NCBI RefSeq assembly: GCF_014692525.1
Contig: NZ_JACNYL010000002.1
Span: 1-64,000, forward strand
From: Sphingobacterium chuzhouense
GTDB lineage: Bacteria; Bacteroidota; Bacteroidia; Sphingobacteriales; Sphingobacteriaceae
Direction: 5' to 3'
Length of the DNA stretch: 64,000 nucleotides
Shown here: in pieces, positions 9,645 to 18,631 of the stretch
Layout: the number at the start of each line of letters is the position of its first letter
How positions within the stretch are numbered: the first letter of the stretch is position 1
The notes under the pieces: generated by a model
Seen by the model: the letters and a program-made list of their open reading frames with translations, nothing else
Told to the model about the DNA's origin: nothing
Database searches by the model: none
Translations under genes and position numbers: made by a program

Positions 9645-10109
9645 ATGAAACTATCAACGATCAAAGAAATCCTGCCAACATTAGACAATGTTGAATTTCA
9701 ATTGGAGAACGGGACATTTGTTCCCGAACACTTCCACGTGACGGAAATAGGACAGATTACCAAACATTTTATTGACTGCGGTGGTGTAGTCCGCACAGAG
9801 AAAACGGTAAACTTCCAATTGTGGGATGCCAACGACTACAACCACAGGTTAAAGCCGACCAAGCTATTGAACATTATCAAGTTGTCCGAAGAAAAACTGG
9901 GTATTGAAGATGCCGAAATAGAGGTGGAATACCAAAGTGAAACGATTGGCAAATTTGACCTGGATTTTGCCGGCAAGCATTTCATCCTAAGGAACAAACA
10001 GACGGCTTGCTTGGCAAGTGATGCCTGCGGTATTCCTGCGGAGAAACAAAAAGTAAAATTATCGGAGCTGAACAGCACTTGCTGTACACCTAATTCGGGA
10101 TGTTGCTAA
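9645..10109 (+). CDS. DUF6428-type protein of ars operons
   Basis: A 154-residue soluble protein starting at ATG 9645; the frame is open from 9582 but that part holds operator 2. It resembles the small proteins placed between arsR and the reductase in Bacteroidota arsenic operons (NGTFVPEHFHVTEIG; GVVRTEKTVNFQLW). The C-terminal tail is rich in cysteine (Cys pairs in STCCTPNSGCC plus two further cysteines before it), which would suit binding of arsenite or another thiophilic metal. The function is not established. The family name is from memory. Confidence 0.75.
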   Translation: MKLSTIKEILPTLDNVEFQLENGTFVPEHFHVTEIGQITKHFIDCGGVVRTEKTVNFQLWDANDYNHRLKPTKLLNIIKLSEEKLGIEDAEIEVEYQSETIGKFDLDFAGKHFILRNKQTACLASDACGIPAEKQKVKLSELNSTCCTPNSGCC

Positions 10110-10128
10110 ACACTAAAGAGCAATCGCA

Positions 10129-10743
10129 ATGTATAAGAATTTAGTCGAAACCATAAAGGGGATTATTGATGTCCAAAACGTAAGTGAGGAACGCAAAAGG
10201 ATACTGCAACCGCTGATAGATTATGTACAGCAGAAATCAAATAGCGGTGCGGATATAGACCTCAATTTTATCTGTACCCATAATTCACGTAGAAGCCATT
10301 TAGCACAGGTATGGGCGCAGGTTGCAAGTGCGTATTTCAATATCCCGAATATACATTGTTATTCGGGCGGTACGGAGGAAACGGCACTATTCCCGAAAGT
10401 GGCGGAAACATTGACCAATCAAGGTTTTACGATGTTCAAGATTGCGGAAACCGATAATCCTATATATTCCATAAAATACGGTGATAATGCCTTGCCTATT
10501 ATTGGGTTTTCCAAACAATATGATAGCCCTTTCAACCCTGCATCGGCATTTGTCGCCATTATGACCTGTTCGCAGGCAGACGGCGGATGCCCTTTTATCG
10601 CGGGAGCGGAAAAGAGAATACCCATCACATTTGAAGACCCCAAGATTTCAGACGGTTCACCCGAACAGGCACAGGTATATGCCGAAAGAAGTTTACAGAT
10701 AGCAACAGAGATGTTCTATGTTTTTTCAATGATTAAAAGTTAG
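10129..10743 (+). CDS. low-molecular-weight phosphatase-fold arsenate reductase-like protein
   Basis: A 204-residue protein with the phosphatase loop CTHNSRR (residues 49-55, pattern C-x5-R) in the segment FICTHNSRRSHLAQVWA. Thioredoxin-coupled arsenate reductases use this fold to reduce arsenate to arsenite. A further cysteine-containing segment (MTCSQADGGCPFIAGAEKR) fits the resolving cysteines of the ArsC/ArsI-like group. Its place between the DUF6428 gene and the arsenite pump supports a role in arsenate detoxification. A protein-tyrosine phosphatase activity cannot be excluded. Confidence 0.85.
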   Translation: MYKNLVETIKGIIDVQNVSEERKRILQPLIDYVQQKSNSGADIDLNFICTHNSRRSHLAQVWAQVASAYFNIPNIHCYSGGTEETALFPKVAETLTNQGFTMFKIAETDNPIYSIKYGDNALPIIGFSKQYDSPFNPASAFVAIMTCSQADGGCPFIAGAEKRIPITFEDPKISDGSPEQAQVYAERSLQIATEMFYVFSMIKS

Positions 10744-10746
10744 CTG

Positions 10747-11784
10747 ATGCAACCTAAACTCAAATTCCTTGACCGTTACCTTACCTTATGGATATTTCTT
10801 GCGATGGCGACAGGCGTAGGCTTGGGATATTTCTTTCCGAACATTTCCAATGCTACCGATGCCCTATCTGTAGGCACGACCAATATCCCTTTGGCGATAG
10901 GGCTTATATTGATGATGTACCCACCATTGGCTAAAGTGGACTATTCATTGTTGCCCAAAGCAGTTAAAGACACCAAAGTAATCGGCATATCTTTATTGCT
11001 GAATTGGGTTATCGGTACGGTACTGATGTTCAGTTTAGCCGTTCTGTTCTTACGGAACGAACCGGATTATATGACGGGTCTGATACTGATTGGTTTGGCA
11101 AGATGTATCGCAATGGTCATCGTATGGAGTGATTTGGCAAAGGGGAACAGGGAATACACGGCATTACTGGTGGCACTGAACAGTATCTTTCAGATAATAA
11201 CGTACAGCTTCTTTGTTTGGCTGTTCATCAACGTATTACCGAATAAATTAGGCTTAGCCGATTTCAACGTAAGCGTATCCATGAAAGATGTAACCGAAAG
11301 TGTGCTGATATATTTGGGTATTCCTTTTTTCGCAGGTTTTATAAGCCGTTATGCACTTGTAAAATCAAAGGGCATAGAATGGTATAACCGTAAATTTGTA
11401 CCCACAATATCACCTATTACATTGTATGCATTATTGTTTACCATTGTCCTGATGTTCAGTCTGAAAGGTGATAAGATATTGGAACTGCCAATGGATGTGG
11501 TAAAGGTAGCTGTACCGTTAATCATTTATTTTGTGCTGATGTTTTTCGTGAGCTTCTTTATCAACAAATCGTTGAATGTTCCTTACGACAAAAACGCATC
11601 CATCACCTTTACAGCCACAGGGAATAATTTTGAGTTGGCAATAGCCGTATCGATTGCTGTATTTGGTATTCATTCACCACAGGCATTTGTGGGCGTTATC
11701 GGCCCACTTGTGGAAGTGCCAATATTGATACTTCTGGTAAGAGCAAGTTTGTGGTTGAAAAAGAAATGCGTACAGATGATTTGA
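10747..11784 (+). CDS. ACR3-family arsenite efflux transporter
   Basis: A 345-residue polytopic membrane protein with about ten membrane segments and ACR3 landmarks ([37 protein letters not shown] with the conserved cysteine; [33 protein letters not shown]). It exports arsenite driven by the proton motive force. It starts three bases after the reductase stop. The last residues (about KCVQMI) read into sequence that, in another frame, belongs to a debranching-enzyme remnant, so the native C-terminus appears to have been replaced by a few residues at an insertion junction. The core is intact and the pump is probably functional. Confidence 0.92.
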   Translation: MQPKLKFLDRYLTLWIFLAMATGVGLGYFFPNISNATDALSVGTTNIPLAIGLILMMYPPLAKVDYSLLPKAVKDTKVIGISLLLNWVIGTVLMFSLAVLFLRNEPDYMTGLILIGLARCIAMVIVWSDLAKGNREYTALLVALNSIFQIITYSFFVWLFINVLPNKLGLADFNVSVSMKDVTESVLIYLGIPFFAGFISRYALVKSKGIEWYNRKFVPTISPITLYALLFTIVLMFSLKGDKILELPMDVVKVAVPLIIYFVLMFFVSFFINKSLNVPYDKNASITFTATGNNFELAIAVSIAVFGIHSPQAFVGVIGPLVEVPILILLVRASLWLKKKCVQMI

Positions 11785-12784
11785 ATCTAATCACAAAGAT
11801 CTGGCCAAATATTATCGCTGCGATCGATTGGATCGATCAATATGGAGACATTGATGGCGATGGTTTTGTAGAATATATACTTAAGTCTAAAAATGGGCTA
11901 ACGAATCAAGGTTGGAAAGATTCCTTTGATTCCATCATGCATGAAAACAATCAGCTTGCCGATCCACCCATTGCTTTATGTGAGGTCCAAAGTTATGCAT
12001 ACGGTGCAAAAGTTCACGCAGGAAAATTAGCCTTACGGCTCGGTCATCGAGACCTACCCTTGAAATGGGCCAACGAAGCCGCTGTGTTAAAAAAGAACTT
12101 TAATGAGCGTTTTTGGGATGAAGAACTGTCCAGTTTTGTTTTAGCGCTCGATGGTTATAAAAAACCGTGCAGGGTAAAATCTTCAAATGCCGGACATTGC
12201 TTATTTACAGGGATTGCCGACAACGATAAAGCGGTGCGACTTGCGGATACATTGCTTGATTCAGATATGTTCAGCGGGTGGGGAGTGAGAACCTTATCCT
12301 CCTCATCCGGCAGATATAATCCTATGTCCTATCATAATGGCTCGATCTGGCCTCACGATAACGCGTTAATAGCTTTTGGACTATCAAAATATGGGCTGCA
12401 AAAGCATGTTTTGAAAATTATGGAATCCATATTTGGCGCATCGCTATTTATGGAACTACAAAGAGTACCTGAACTATATTGTGGTTTTGAGAAAAGACCG
12501 GGGATAGGCCCTACAGCGTATCCCGTTGCGTGTTCGCCCCAAGCTTGGGCAGTAGGAACTGTATTTATGCTCTTACAATCTTGTGTACGGATCAGTATAA
12601 ATGCGGTAAACAAAACCATAACTTTGATAGAATTCTACTTCCAGACTACTTTGATGAAATCCATCTCACTGACCTAAAATTGGGAGATAACAAATGTAGC
12701 CTCATCATTAACCGTTCGAAATACGGTGATGTAGGTTTTAATATTGTCTATAAACCAGATGATTGGGAAATCGTTATGAACTAA
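11751..12784 (+). pseudogene. C-terminal remnant of a glycogen debranching enzyme (amylo-alpha-1,6-glucosidase-like)
   Basis: The open frame 11751-12677 encodes a (alpha/alpha)6-type glycosidase C-terminus: KIWPNIIAAIDWIDQYGDID, GLTNQGWKDSFDSI, LCEVQSYAYGAK, MSYHNGSIWPHDNALIAFGL and ACSPQAWAVG are family landmarks. The N-terminal half is missing and the remnant runs straight out of the 3' end of the ACR3 gene, so it is a decapitated gene. Near base 12627 the frame shifts by one lost base: the true C-terminus (DRILLPDYFDEIHLTDLKLG through to the stop at 12784) continues in another frame. The gene is therefore broken twice. It is best read as the chromosomal target of the arsenic-operon insertion. 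Confidence 0.85.
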
Positions 12785-12806
12785 CCGTTCACCAAGTTGC
12801 CAACTT

Positions 12807-13721
12807 CTATGAAAGAGGTTGCGGCTCTGGAGAACTTCCGGCAGGTCTCGACTTATCATCGGGCAGCGGGGTGAATATTTTATCATCCGTAGGCGGCAGT
12901 ATAAACCGGCCTTGTTTCCAATCTTCTTTTGCTTGTTCGATTCGTTCTTTTCGGGAAGACACAAAGTTCCACCAGATAAAGCGTTCGCCTAGAGGCTCGC
13001 CTCCCAACAACATGAGTGTGGTGTTTTCTTTCGCACGGATAACAGGGTCTACGCCTTTGGTAAATACCAGCATTTGTCCGGCAGGGTAGGTTACATCAGA
13101 TAGTTCAACGCTGCCTTTGACAATATAAAAACCCCGTTCCGAATGTTCTTTGGGAAGTCCAAAGGTAGCATCTTTTTGTAATACGACATGCAGATAAAAC
13201 AAGGGAGAAACTGTTTTGACATCATTTTTTAAACCGAAAGCATCGCCGGCGATCAATCGCATCCAAATCCCGGTATCTGTAAAAACCGGTAACTCTTCTG
13301 GAGTGTAGTTAGCGAAGGACGGATCAGCTTCTTCTTCTTTTTCTGGTAAGGCGACCCAGGTCTGTACCATCTCCAAACCTCCAGCGAGCGCTGCAGGATC
13401 TTCAAATCGTTCGGAGTGCGAAATGCCTTTGCCTGCGGTCATCCAGTTCACTTCCCCCGGCCGGATAATTTGCTCTACGCCTAAACTATCCCGGTGGGTC
13501 ATCTGTCCGTCAAAGAGGTAACTCACCGTAGAAAGCCCGATATGGGGGTGAGGAATAACATCCAAGGCTTTGTCTTCGACAGGAATGTTTGCGACAGGTC
13601 CGGCATGGTCCATAAATATAAAAGGGCCGATCATTCTGCGAAGTCTGAACGGAAGTATGCGTTTTACCTTCATCGAGGGACTGATGGCAGCCTGTCGTGC
13701 TTCGATTACAATATCTAACAT
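12807..13721 (-). CDS. pirin family protein
   Basis: A 304-residue bicupin. The metal ligands of the pirin family are present: His58 and His60 (VIPHPHIGLSTVSYLFDG), His102 and Glu104 (GKGISHSERFED). The N-terminal MIGPFIFMDHAGP is also typical. Pirins bind Fe(II); bacterial members have been linked to quercetinase-like or redox-sensing roles, but the function of this one is open. It is a lone gene, convergent with the debranching-enzyme remnant and followed upstream by degraded genes. Confidence 0.92.
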   Translation of the reverse strand: MLDIVIEARQAAISPSMKVKRILPFRLRRMIGPFIFMDHAGPVANIPVEDKALDVIPHPHIGLSTVSYLFDGQMTHRDSLGVEQIIRPGEVNWMTAGKGISHSERFEDPAALAGGLEMVQTWVALPEKEEEADPSFANYTPEELPVFTDTGIWMRLIAGDAFGLKNDVKTVSPLFYLHVVLQKDATFGLPKEHSERGFYIVKGSVELSDVTYPAGQMLVFTKGVDPVIRAKENTTLMLLGGEPLGERFIWWNFVSSRKERIEQAKEDWKQGRFILPPTDDKIFTPLPDDKSRPAGSSPEPQPLS

Positions 13722-13852
13722 AAGTTTATTTTTATAAGGGTATACATATCACCTTTTTCTCCCTCCGCTTATCATTGGGAAGCGTTAGTTGATAAAGATA
13801 AAATAAAAATTTATATTATATCAGATTTGGTCTATAAAGAAGAGCGCACCGC

Positions 13853-14208
13853 TCAGTCGGTGACGTCTTCGCTATCATCCAAGTTGCTTATTTCCAAGTT
13901 CTCCTCTTCTGCATCAGAGGGCGCATTATACATTTTTTCTTCCCGGTCTCTTTCCTTCCTCTGGGGTGGGCTTTCTGCATCATCTATGTCCTCTCGGAGC
14001 GGCTCCCTATCTACCAAGTCAGAATCTCGCAGATCGTCTGTCGTATTCTCCCGATAAACATCGTCCGCACCTCCGATAATAGGATCTTTGTTAATCTCTT
14101 GACCTTCTACATCTCCTCTTTGTCCTGTGCATCTTCTGGGATATTGTCAATTGTCATTATCACCAGCTCGGCTTTCTTTTTAAACTTTACTTTCAGACTC
14201 GTTTTCAT
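13853..14208 (-). pseudogene. small acidic protein gene with a frameshift
   Basis: Reading on the minus strand from ATG 14208, a lysine-rich start (MKTSLKVKFKKKAELVIM) turns acidic (IPEDAQDKEEM) and stops at 14107. In another frame the same acidic, charged composition carries on without a stop to 13853 (INKDPIIGGADDVYREN; then DDLRDSDLVDREPLRED; then EEENLEISNLDDSEDVTD). The match in character across the junction points to one gene of about 115 codons broken by a small indel near 14115. I do not recognise the family. A start inside the second frame is an alternative. Confidence 0.5.
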
Positions 14209-14226
14209 AGCTTCTTTTTATTTTAT

Positions 14227-14466
14227 TTAATGAACAGCTGTATTAAAGTTGGCCATTGATCCGTCCAAAATTGAAACTTTATTGAGCAACATCGACGACA
14301 AAGTGGATCCTAAAGTTATCGTGACCACAAAATCGAACGCATTCATTTTTGCTAACGTTCGCTTGCCCATTATCCGGACAATCGATAATATTGTAAAATA
14401 CGAAACGATGCTGGCGATAATTACCTTTAAAAAGCTCTTGCCGTCACTGAAAAATAAATCTTCCAT
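14227..14466 (-). pseudogene. truncated DUF421 (YetF-like) membrane protein
   Basis: The 79-residue product begins like a DUF421 protein: a membrane segment (VIIASIVSYFTILSIVRIMG) and the conserved GKRTLAKMNAFDFVVTITLG, then LSSMLLNKVSILDGSMANF. DUF421 proteins normally run for 160-230 residues with a third membrane segment and a cytoplasmic domain, all missing here. The frame stops just after the second membrane region and is followed by unrelated sequence, so it is a 5' fragment left by a deletion. Confidence 0.72.
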
Positions 14467-14826
14467 ACATTGCCCTTTGTCTAAGCGAACAACTGAGATC
14501 GAGGAATGTTCAACGTTTCATGTCGTTCGGCTATTTTTAATACGTCGGGCTGCGAATATTGGATACGTCGCTTCGTTTCAAATATCGGACGTACCAGATC
14601 TTCGACCATAGTGAGGAAGAATCCCATTTCGAATGTCATCAGCCGCTATTTTCAGTATGGTATCATGTGGAACCAGGAGCCAGTTTTGCTTGGTAATGGT
14701 ACTTGGTATCATGATATAGTTGTCTTTGTAACTTTTTGATATATCTAATGTGTCAACCTGTGAAGATGCAAGGATATTACATATATTTGCATGATTTTTT
14801 AGAAGGTTTTTTGAAAGGTACGTGTA
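14467..14826. other. 360-base gap with no supported gene
   Basis: No convincing gene is seen. A minus-strand stretch of about 50 codons (14480-14640, MTFEMGFFLTMVEDLVRPIF) is open but has no recognisable homology and may be another remnant. TATATTTG at 14782-14789 matches the -7 box consensus and is the best promoter candidate for the S8 peptidase operon that starts at 14827; the -33 region is not clear. Confidence 0.4.
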
Positions 14827-16377
14827 ATGTTAGATGTCCGCTGTCGTTTTTTGTTGTCTTTAATTTTTTTATTTTCAGTAAGTTACGTTTTTTCTCAAAG
14901 TGTAGAATTGCCCAAAGACTGGCATCATGCTAATTATGTAGACCATGAAATATGGGGGGTATCCACTCAACAAGCCTACGAATATTTAGAGGATCATAAC
15001 AGTATTCTTCGGCCAGTGGTTGTTGCTGTCATAGATGGAGATCTGGATGTAAACCATGAAGATCTCAAGCATAAACTTTGGAAGAATCCAAAGGTAAATA
15101 ATAAGAGATATCCAGGAGCCGAACATGGATGGAACTTTCTTGGCGTAGGCGATAACCGACTGATATCTAAAGTGGGAACCGAAGCCTTTCGGGAGTACAA
15201 ACGCCTACGTCCTAAATATGAGGGAAAAAAGCGGGAAGACTTTCGGAAGACGGAAGATCTGAAGGAATTTGATTACTTTCAGCAAGTCAAAAAGGACGCG
15301 AAGATACAGGGCTACCTGAACTTCTTCCCGATTATAGAGATGACGTTCGATGCTTATCGCAAGACGGACTCCATCCTGCGTCTTGATCCGGTCTATCATG
15401 AAAATATTCGCTTAAATGAAGTTGTCAACCTTAAAGCGTCAGATACCACGTTGCAACAGTACGTGGATGCAGCAATACGATCGAATTGGAAGTTTGCCGA
15501 TACCGTAAGATGGCAAGACGTGTATACCTATCAAACCGAGGAATACAATACAGCCGTCCAACGCATCAAGAGTCTGGACAACACGTCTAACCCCAGAGAC
15601 AGTATAGGCGACGATCAGCATAGCCTGAAAGATAGGTATTACGGCAATAGCGTACTCGTCGATTCGAATAGTTTTCACGGCACATTTGTCGCTGGTCTCA
15701 TCGGAGCCGAAAGGGACAATGGCATCGGAATAGATGGAATTGCGCAAAATGCACGCTTAATGGGAATTAGAGCTGTTCCCGATGGTGATGAATTTGATAA
15801 AGACGTCGCTTTGGCGATTCGCTTTGCGGTAGACCACGGTGCGCAGATTGTCAATATGAGCTTTGGGAAATACTATTCACCAAATGCGAGATGGGTAACA
15901 GATGCTATTCAGTATGCACTCAAGAAAAATGTCTTGGTTATACAGGCTGCGGGCAATGATAATAGAGATCTCGATACGGTGGTTTCCTTTCCCCGCCCGC
16001 CCGCTAAGATCAAAAAGAAACGGGACTCTTATTTAATGATCGGAGCAAGTACTTCTACCGGTGATAAGGCTTCTTTCTCCAATTATGGGAAGGAAGAGGT
16101 CGACTTCTTTGCACCGGGGGAGAAAGTCACGTCGACTGCTACATTTGATGCTTATAAACTAGCCAGTGGCACCTCCTTTTCGGCACCCGTTGTTTCGGGT
16201 ATCGCGGCTTTGGTGTGGGGGAGCTACCCAAAACTGAAAGCTTATGAAGTGGCTGAAATATTAAGACTTTCGGCAGGAAAAAATTTACAAGACAAACTAA
16301 AAGGGTACGCCATCGTACCCGGCATTATAAATGCACACGACGCATTGCAGATAGCAAAGGAATATGTGGAAAAATAG
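14827..16377 (+). CDS. S8 family (subtilisin-like) serine peptidase
   Basis: A 516-residue secreted peptidase: a signal peptide (LLSLIFLFSVSYVFSQ) and the catalytic triad Asp70 (VVVAVIDGDLD), His284 (SFHGTFVAGLIG) and Ser450 (SGTSFSAPVVSGIAALVW). An insertion of about 200 residues separates Asp and His, longer than in classic subtilisins but seen in Bacteroidota homologues. It is the first gene of an operon continuing with an S9 peptidase and a SusC/SusD pair, which suggests external protein breakdown feeding peptide uptake. Confidence 0.92.
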   Translation: MLDVRCRFLLSLIFLFSVSYVFSQSVELPKDWHHANYVDHEIWGVSTQQAYEYLEDHNSILRPVVVAVIDGDLDVNHEDLKHKLWKNPKVNNKRYPGAEHGWNFLGVGDNRLISKVGTEAFREYKRLRPKYEGKKREDFRKTEDLKEFDYFQQVKKDAKIQGYLNFFPIIEMTFDAYRKTDSILRLDPVYHENIRLNEVVNLKASDTTLQQYVDAAIRSNWKFADTVRWQDVYTYQTEEYNTAVQRIKSLDNTSNPRDSIGDDQHSLKDRYYGNSVLVDSNSFHGTFVAGLIGAERDNGIGIDGIAQNARLMGIRAVPDGDEFDKDVALAIRFAVDHGAQIVNMSFGKYYSPNARWVTDAIQYALKKNVLVIQAAGNDNRDLDTVVSFPRPPAKIKKKRDSYLMIGASTSTGDKASFSNYGKEEVDFFAPGEKVTSTATFDAYKLASGTSFSAPVVSGIAALVWGSYPKLKAYEVAEILRLSAGKNLQDKLKGYAIVPGIINAHDALQIAKEYVEK

Positions 16378-18631
16378 TATCTGTTTAGCTCTTCTGATTA
16401 CGATAAATCAAGTATGGGCACAACAATCTAATAACAATTTCAAGTACGAATCCGCCCATAATCTTATCTTAAACACACATTTAAGCCTAGATTGGTATGG
16501 GGACGTGTTCTTTTACCGCTGGGACACAGGAAATGGTACAGCCATTTATAGAGGGGACGCCAAAAAGAAAAAGTCTCCTGAACTCATCTTCGAAGAGCAA
16601 GACGTGCGAGAAACGCTTATCCGCTCGGGGTATGAGGTCGCTGACGACTGGAAGATATACGGCTTTGAGGCGAATGAGAAGTCAACAACGATACGCTTTC
16701 GATTTGATGGGAAGAAGATGGATTTCGACTGGAAAAAAAGACGACTTCGGGAAGCAACCGAAGACGAGCCGAACGCACCGCGGAAAAGTCAGTGGAGTGT
16801 GCAATCTTCTTGGAAGAAGTTTAATGCTGACAGTAGCGCGTATATTTTTGCACGCGGACACCAATTGTATATCCACCGAGCTTCCACTGGAGAAGAGATT
16901 CAGCTAAGTACAGATGGAAATCTTCATTATTCCTTCAATATTTCGGGAAACAGACCGGTCGACAGTTTGAAGAGTAACAGCACCAATGCCAATTGGGCAG
17001 GACGGTATATCGTCTCGTGGCGGGAGGACAAACGACAGGTGGAAGATATGTCTGTTTTGATTAACCTACACCAACCGCGCCCTATCTTGCGGACTTATAA
17101 GTTTCCCATCCCGGGCGATACTGCCATTACAAAGTTTAAGGTTGAGATCTGGGATTCCGAGACATTGGAGAAGAAGGATGTCGATATCGTTACAGAAGAG
17201 GATCAGCGTTTAATTTTACCGGGGCAGTTGGTGAATGGACGTACCTACCTGCATGCGCCGAGGTTAGGAAGTCATGAAGCGTTCGTTTACTTTTTGAGAA
17301 GGAACCGGCAAAATAACCGTGTCGAGTTATGTCGGCTCGACTTTGCTGCCGCAAAGGTCAAGGTGTTGATTGATGAAGTGACAGACCCGCATATCAATGA
17401 GCAATTGTTTTCCGTCCACATCCTTCCGGAGACTGGAGATGTTTTATTCTGGTCTGAACGCACGGGCTATGGTCAGTTCCATCGTTACGACCAGGATGGA
17501 AACCGGCTGAATAGAGTGGGACCCAAAGGCGACTATGTGGTTGGGGGCATCCACTATTTAGACACGGCTTCCCGCGCTGTGTTTTTGGAGGTCTACGGGT
17601 TTCAAAAGGATAGTAATCCTTATTATAAACAGTACTTACGTTGTGACCTGGATTCCGAATACGGGAAGTTAATAACGATAGAACCTTATCATCACCAGAT
17701 AAAGCTTTCAGATAACAAAAAATATTTCTTGGGACAGTCTTCGGCTATAGATCAGCCGGGTCGTTATGTATTGCGTGATACCACTGGACGCTTACTGATG
17801 TCTCTTGGGCAGGCTGATCCCTCCAGATTGAAGGACGCCGGATGGAGGGCTCCTGAAAAGGTCGAGGTATTAGCTGCAGATCAGCACACGAAATTGTATG
17901 GGCTGCTTTATAAACCAGCGGACTTTGATGCTAGCGCAGTGTATCCCGTTATTGCTTCTGTTTATCCGGGACCACAGGACGACTTTGTACCGCGGGGATT
18001 TACGGTGGATGACAATTATCACCAAAGCTTGGCTGATCTCGGATACGTCGTCGTACAGGTTCCATCAAGAGGCTCTTCACCGCTCAGAGGCCTTCGGTTT
18101 CACAGCCATAGCTATGGCAATATGCGCGATTACGCTTTGGAGGATAATAAGCTGGCCATAGAGACCTTAGCAAAAGACCGGCCGTATATGGACTTGAACC
18201 GCGTAGGGATTTTTGGTCATTCGGGTGGCGGATTCATGTCGGCGACAGCTCTTTTGACATATCCAGATTTCTATAAAGTCGCGGTGGCGGCCTCGGGCAA
18301 CTACGATCCCAATATATACACCCAATGGTGGGGGGAAACCTACCACGGCGTCAGCCCGAACGGGAAGCCTGGCTATATTCCAACAACATTGGAACTGGCT
18401 TCCAATCTAAAAGGAAAGCTGTTGTTGATAACGGGCGATATCGATGTCAATGTACATCCAGCACAGACGTTTAGACTGGCGGAAGCATTGATCAAGGCCG
18501 ACAAGTATTTCGATATGATGGTCTTGCCCGGTAAAGATCATGGTTTGGGCGACAAATATTACCAAAATTTAATTCGAAATTATTTTTTATTACACCTAAA
18601 TAACAATAATGATCAAGAAGTTCAAAAGTAG
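16364..18631 (+). CDS. S9 family prolyl-oligopeptidase-type peptidase
   Basis: A 755-residue secreted protein. The N-terminal 500 residues look like a beta-propeller; the C-terminal alpha/beta-hydrolase has Ser620 (GIFGHSGGGFMS), Asp694 (or Asp692, in LLITGDIDVNVHP) and His726 (PGKDHGLG), the order expected for DPP-IV-like enzymes. The start overlaps the end of the S8 gene by 14 bases and its end overlaps the SusC gene by 23 bases, so the three genes are translationally coupled. It probably trims peptides made by the S8 enzyme in the periplasm or on the surface. Confidence 0.92.
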   Translation: MWKNSICLALLITINQVWAQQSNNNFKYESAHNLILNTHLSLDWYGDVFFYRWDTGNGTAIYRGDAKKKKSPELIFEEQDVRETLIRSGYEVADDWKIYGFEANEKSTTIRFRFDGKKMDFDWKKRRLREATEDEPNAPRKSQWSVQSSWKKFNADSSAYIFARGHQLYIHRASTGEEIQLSTDGNLHYSFNISGNRPVDSLKSNSTNANWAGRYIVSWREDKRQVEDMSVLINLHQPRPILRTYKFPIPGDTAITKFKVEIWDSETLEKKDVDIVTEEDQRLILPGQLVNGRTYLHAPRLGSHEAFVYFLRRNRQNNRVELCRLDFAAAKVKVLIDEVTDPHINEQLFSVHILPETGDVLFWSERTGYGQFHRYDQDGNRLNRVGPKGDYVVGGIHYLDTASRAVFLEVYGFQKDSNPYYKQYLRCDLDSEYGKLITIEPYHHQIKLSDNKKYFLGQSSAIDQPGRYVLRDTTGRLLMSLGQADPSRLKDAGWRAPEKVEVLAADQHTKLYGLLYKPADFDASAVYPVIASVYPGPQDDFVPRGFTVDDNYHQSLADLGYVVVQVPSRGSSPLRGLRFHSHSYGNMRDYALEDNKLAIETLAKDRPYMDLNRVGIFGHSGGGFMSATALLTYPDFYKVAVAASGNYDPNIYTQWWGETYHGVSPNGKPGYIPTTLELASNLKGKLLLITGDIDVNVHPAQTFRLAEALIKADKYFDMMVLPGKDHGLGDKYYQNLIRNYFLLHLNNNNDQEVQK

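Noticed and set aside
12530..12784. A separate small gene after the debranching-enzyme frame
   Set aside because: Its product from about residue 33 is the natural C-terminus of the same enzyme in another frame, so it is part of one frameshifted pseudogene.
13827..14057. A plus-strand open frame of 76 codons rich in serine
   Set aside because: It is the antisense of the acidic minus-strand gene remnant (Asp/Glu codons read backwards give Ser/Phe/Leu), with no recognisable domain.
14249..14611. A plus-strand open frame of 120 codons
   Set aside because: It is antisense to the DUF421 fragment, whose conserved GKRTLAKMNAFDF motif fixes the true strand.
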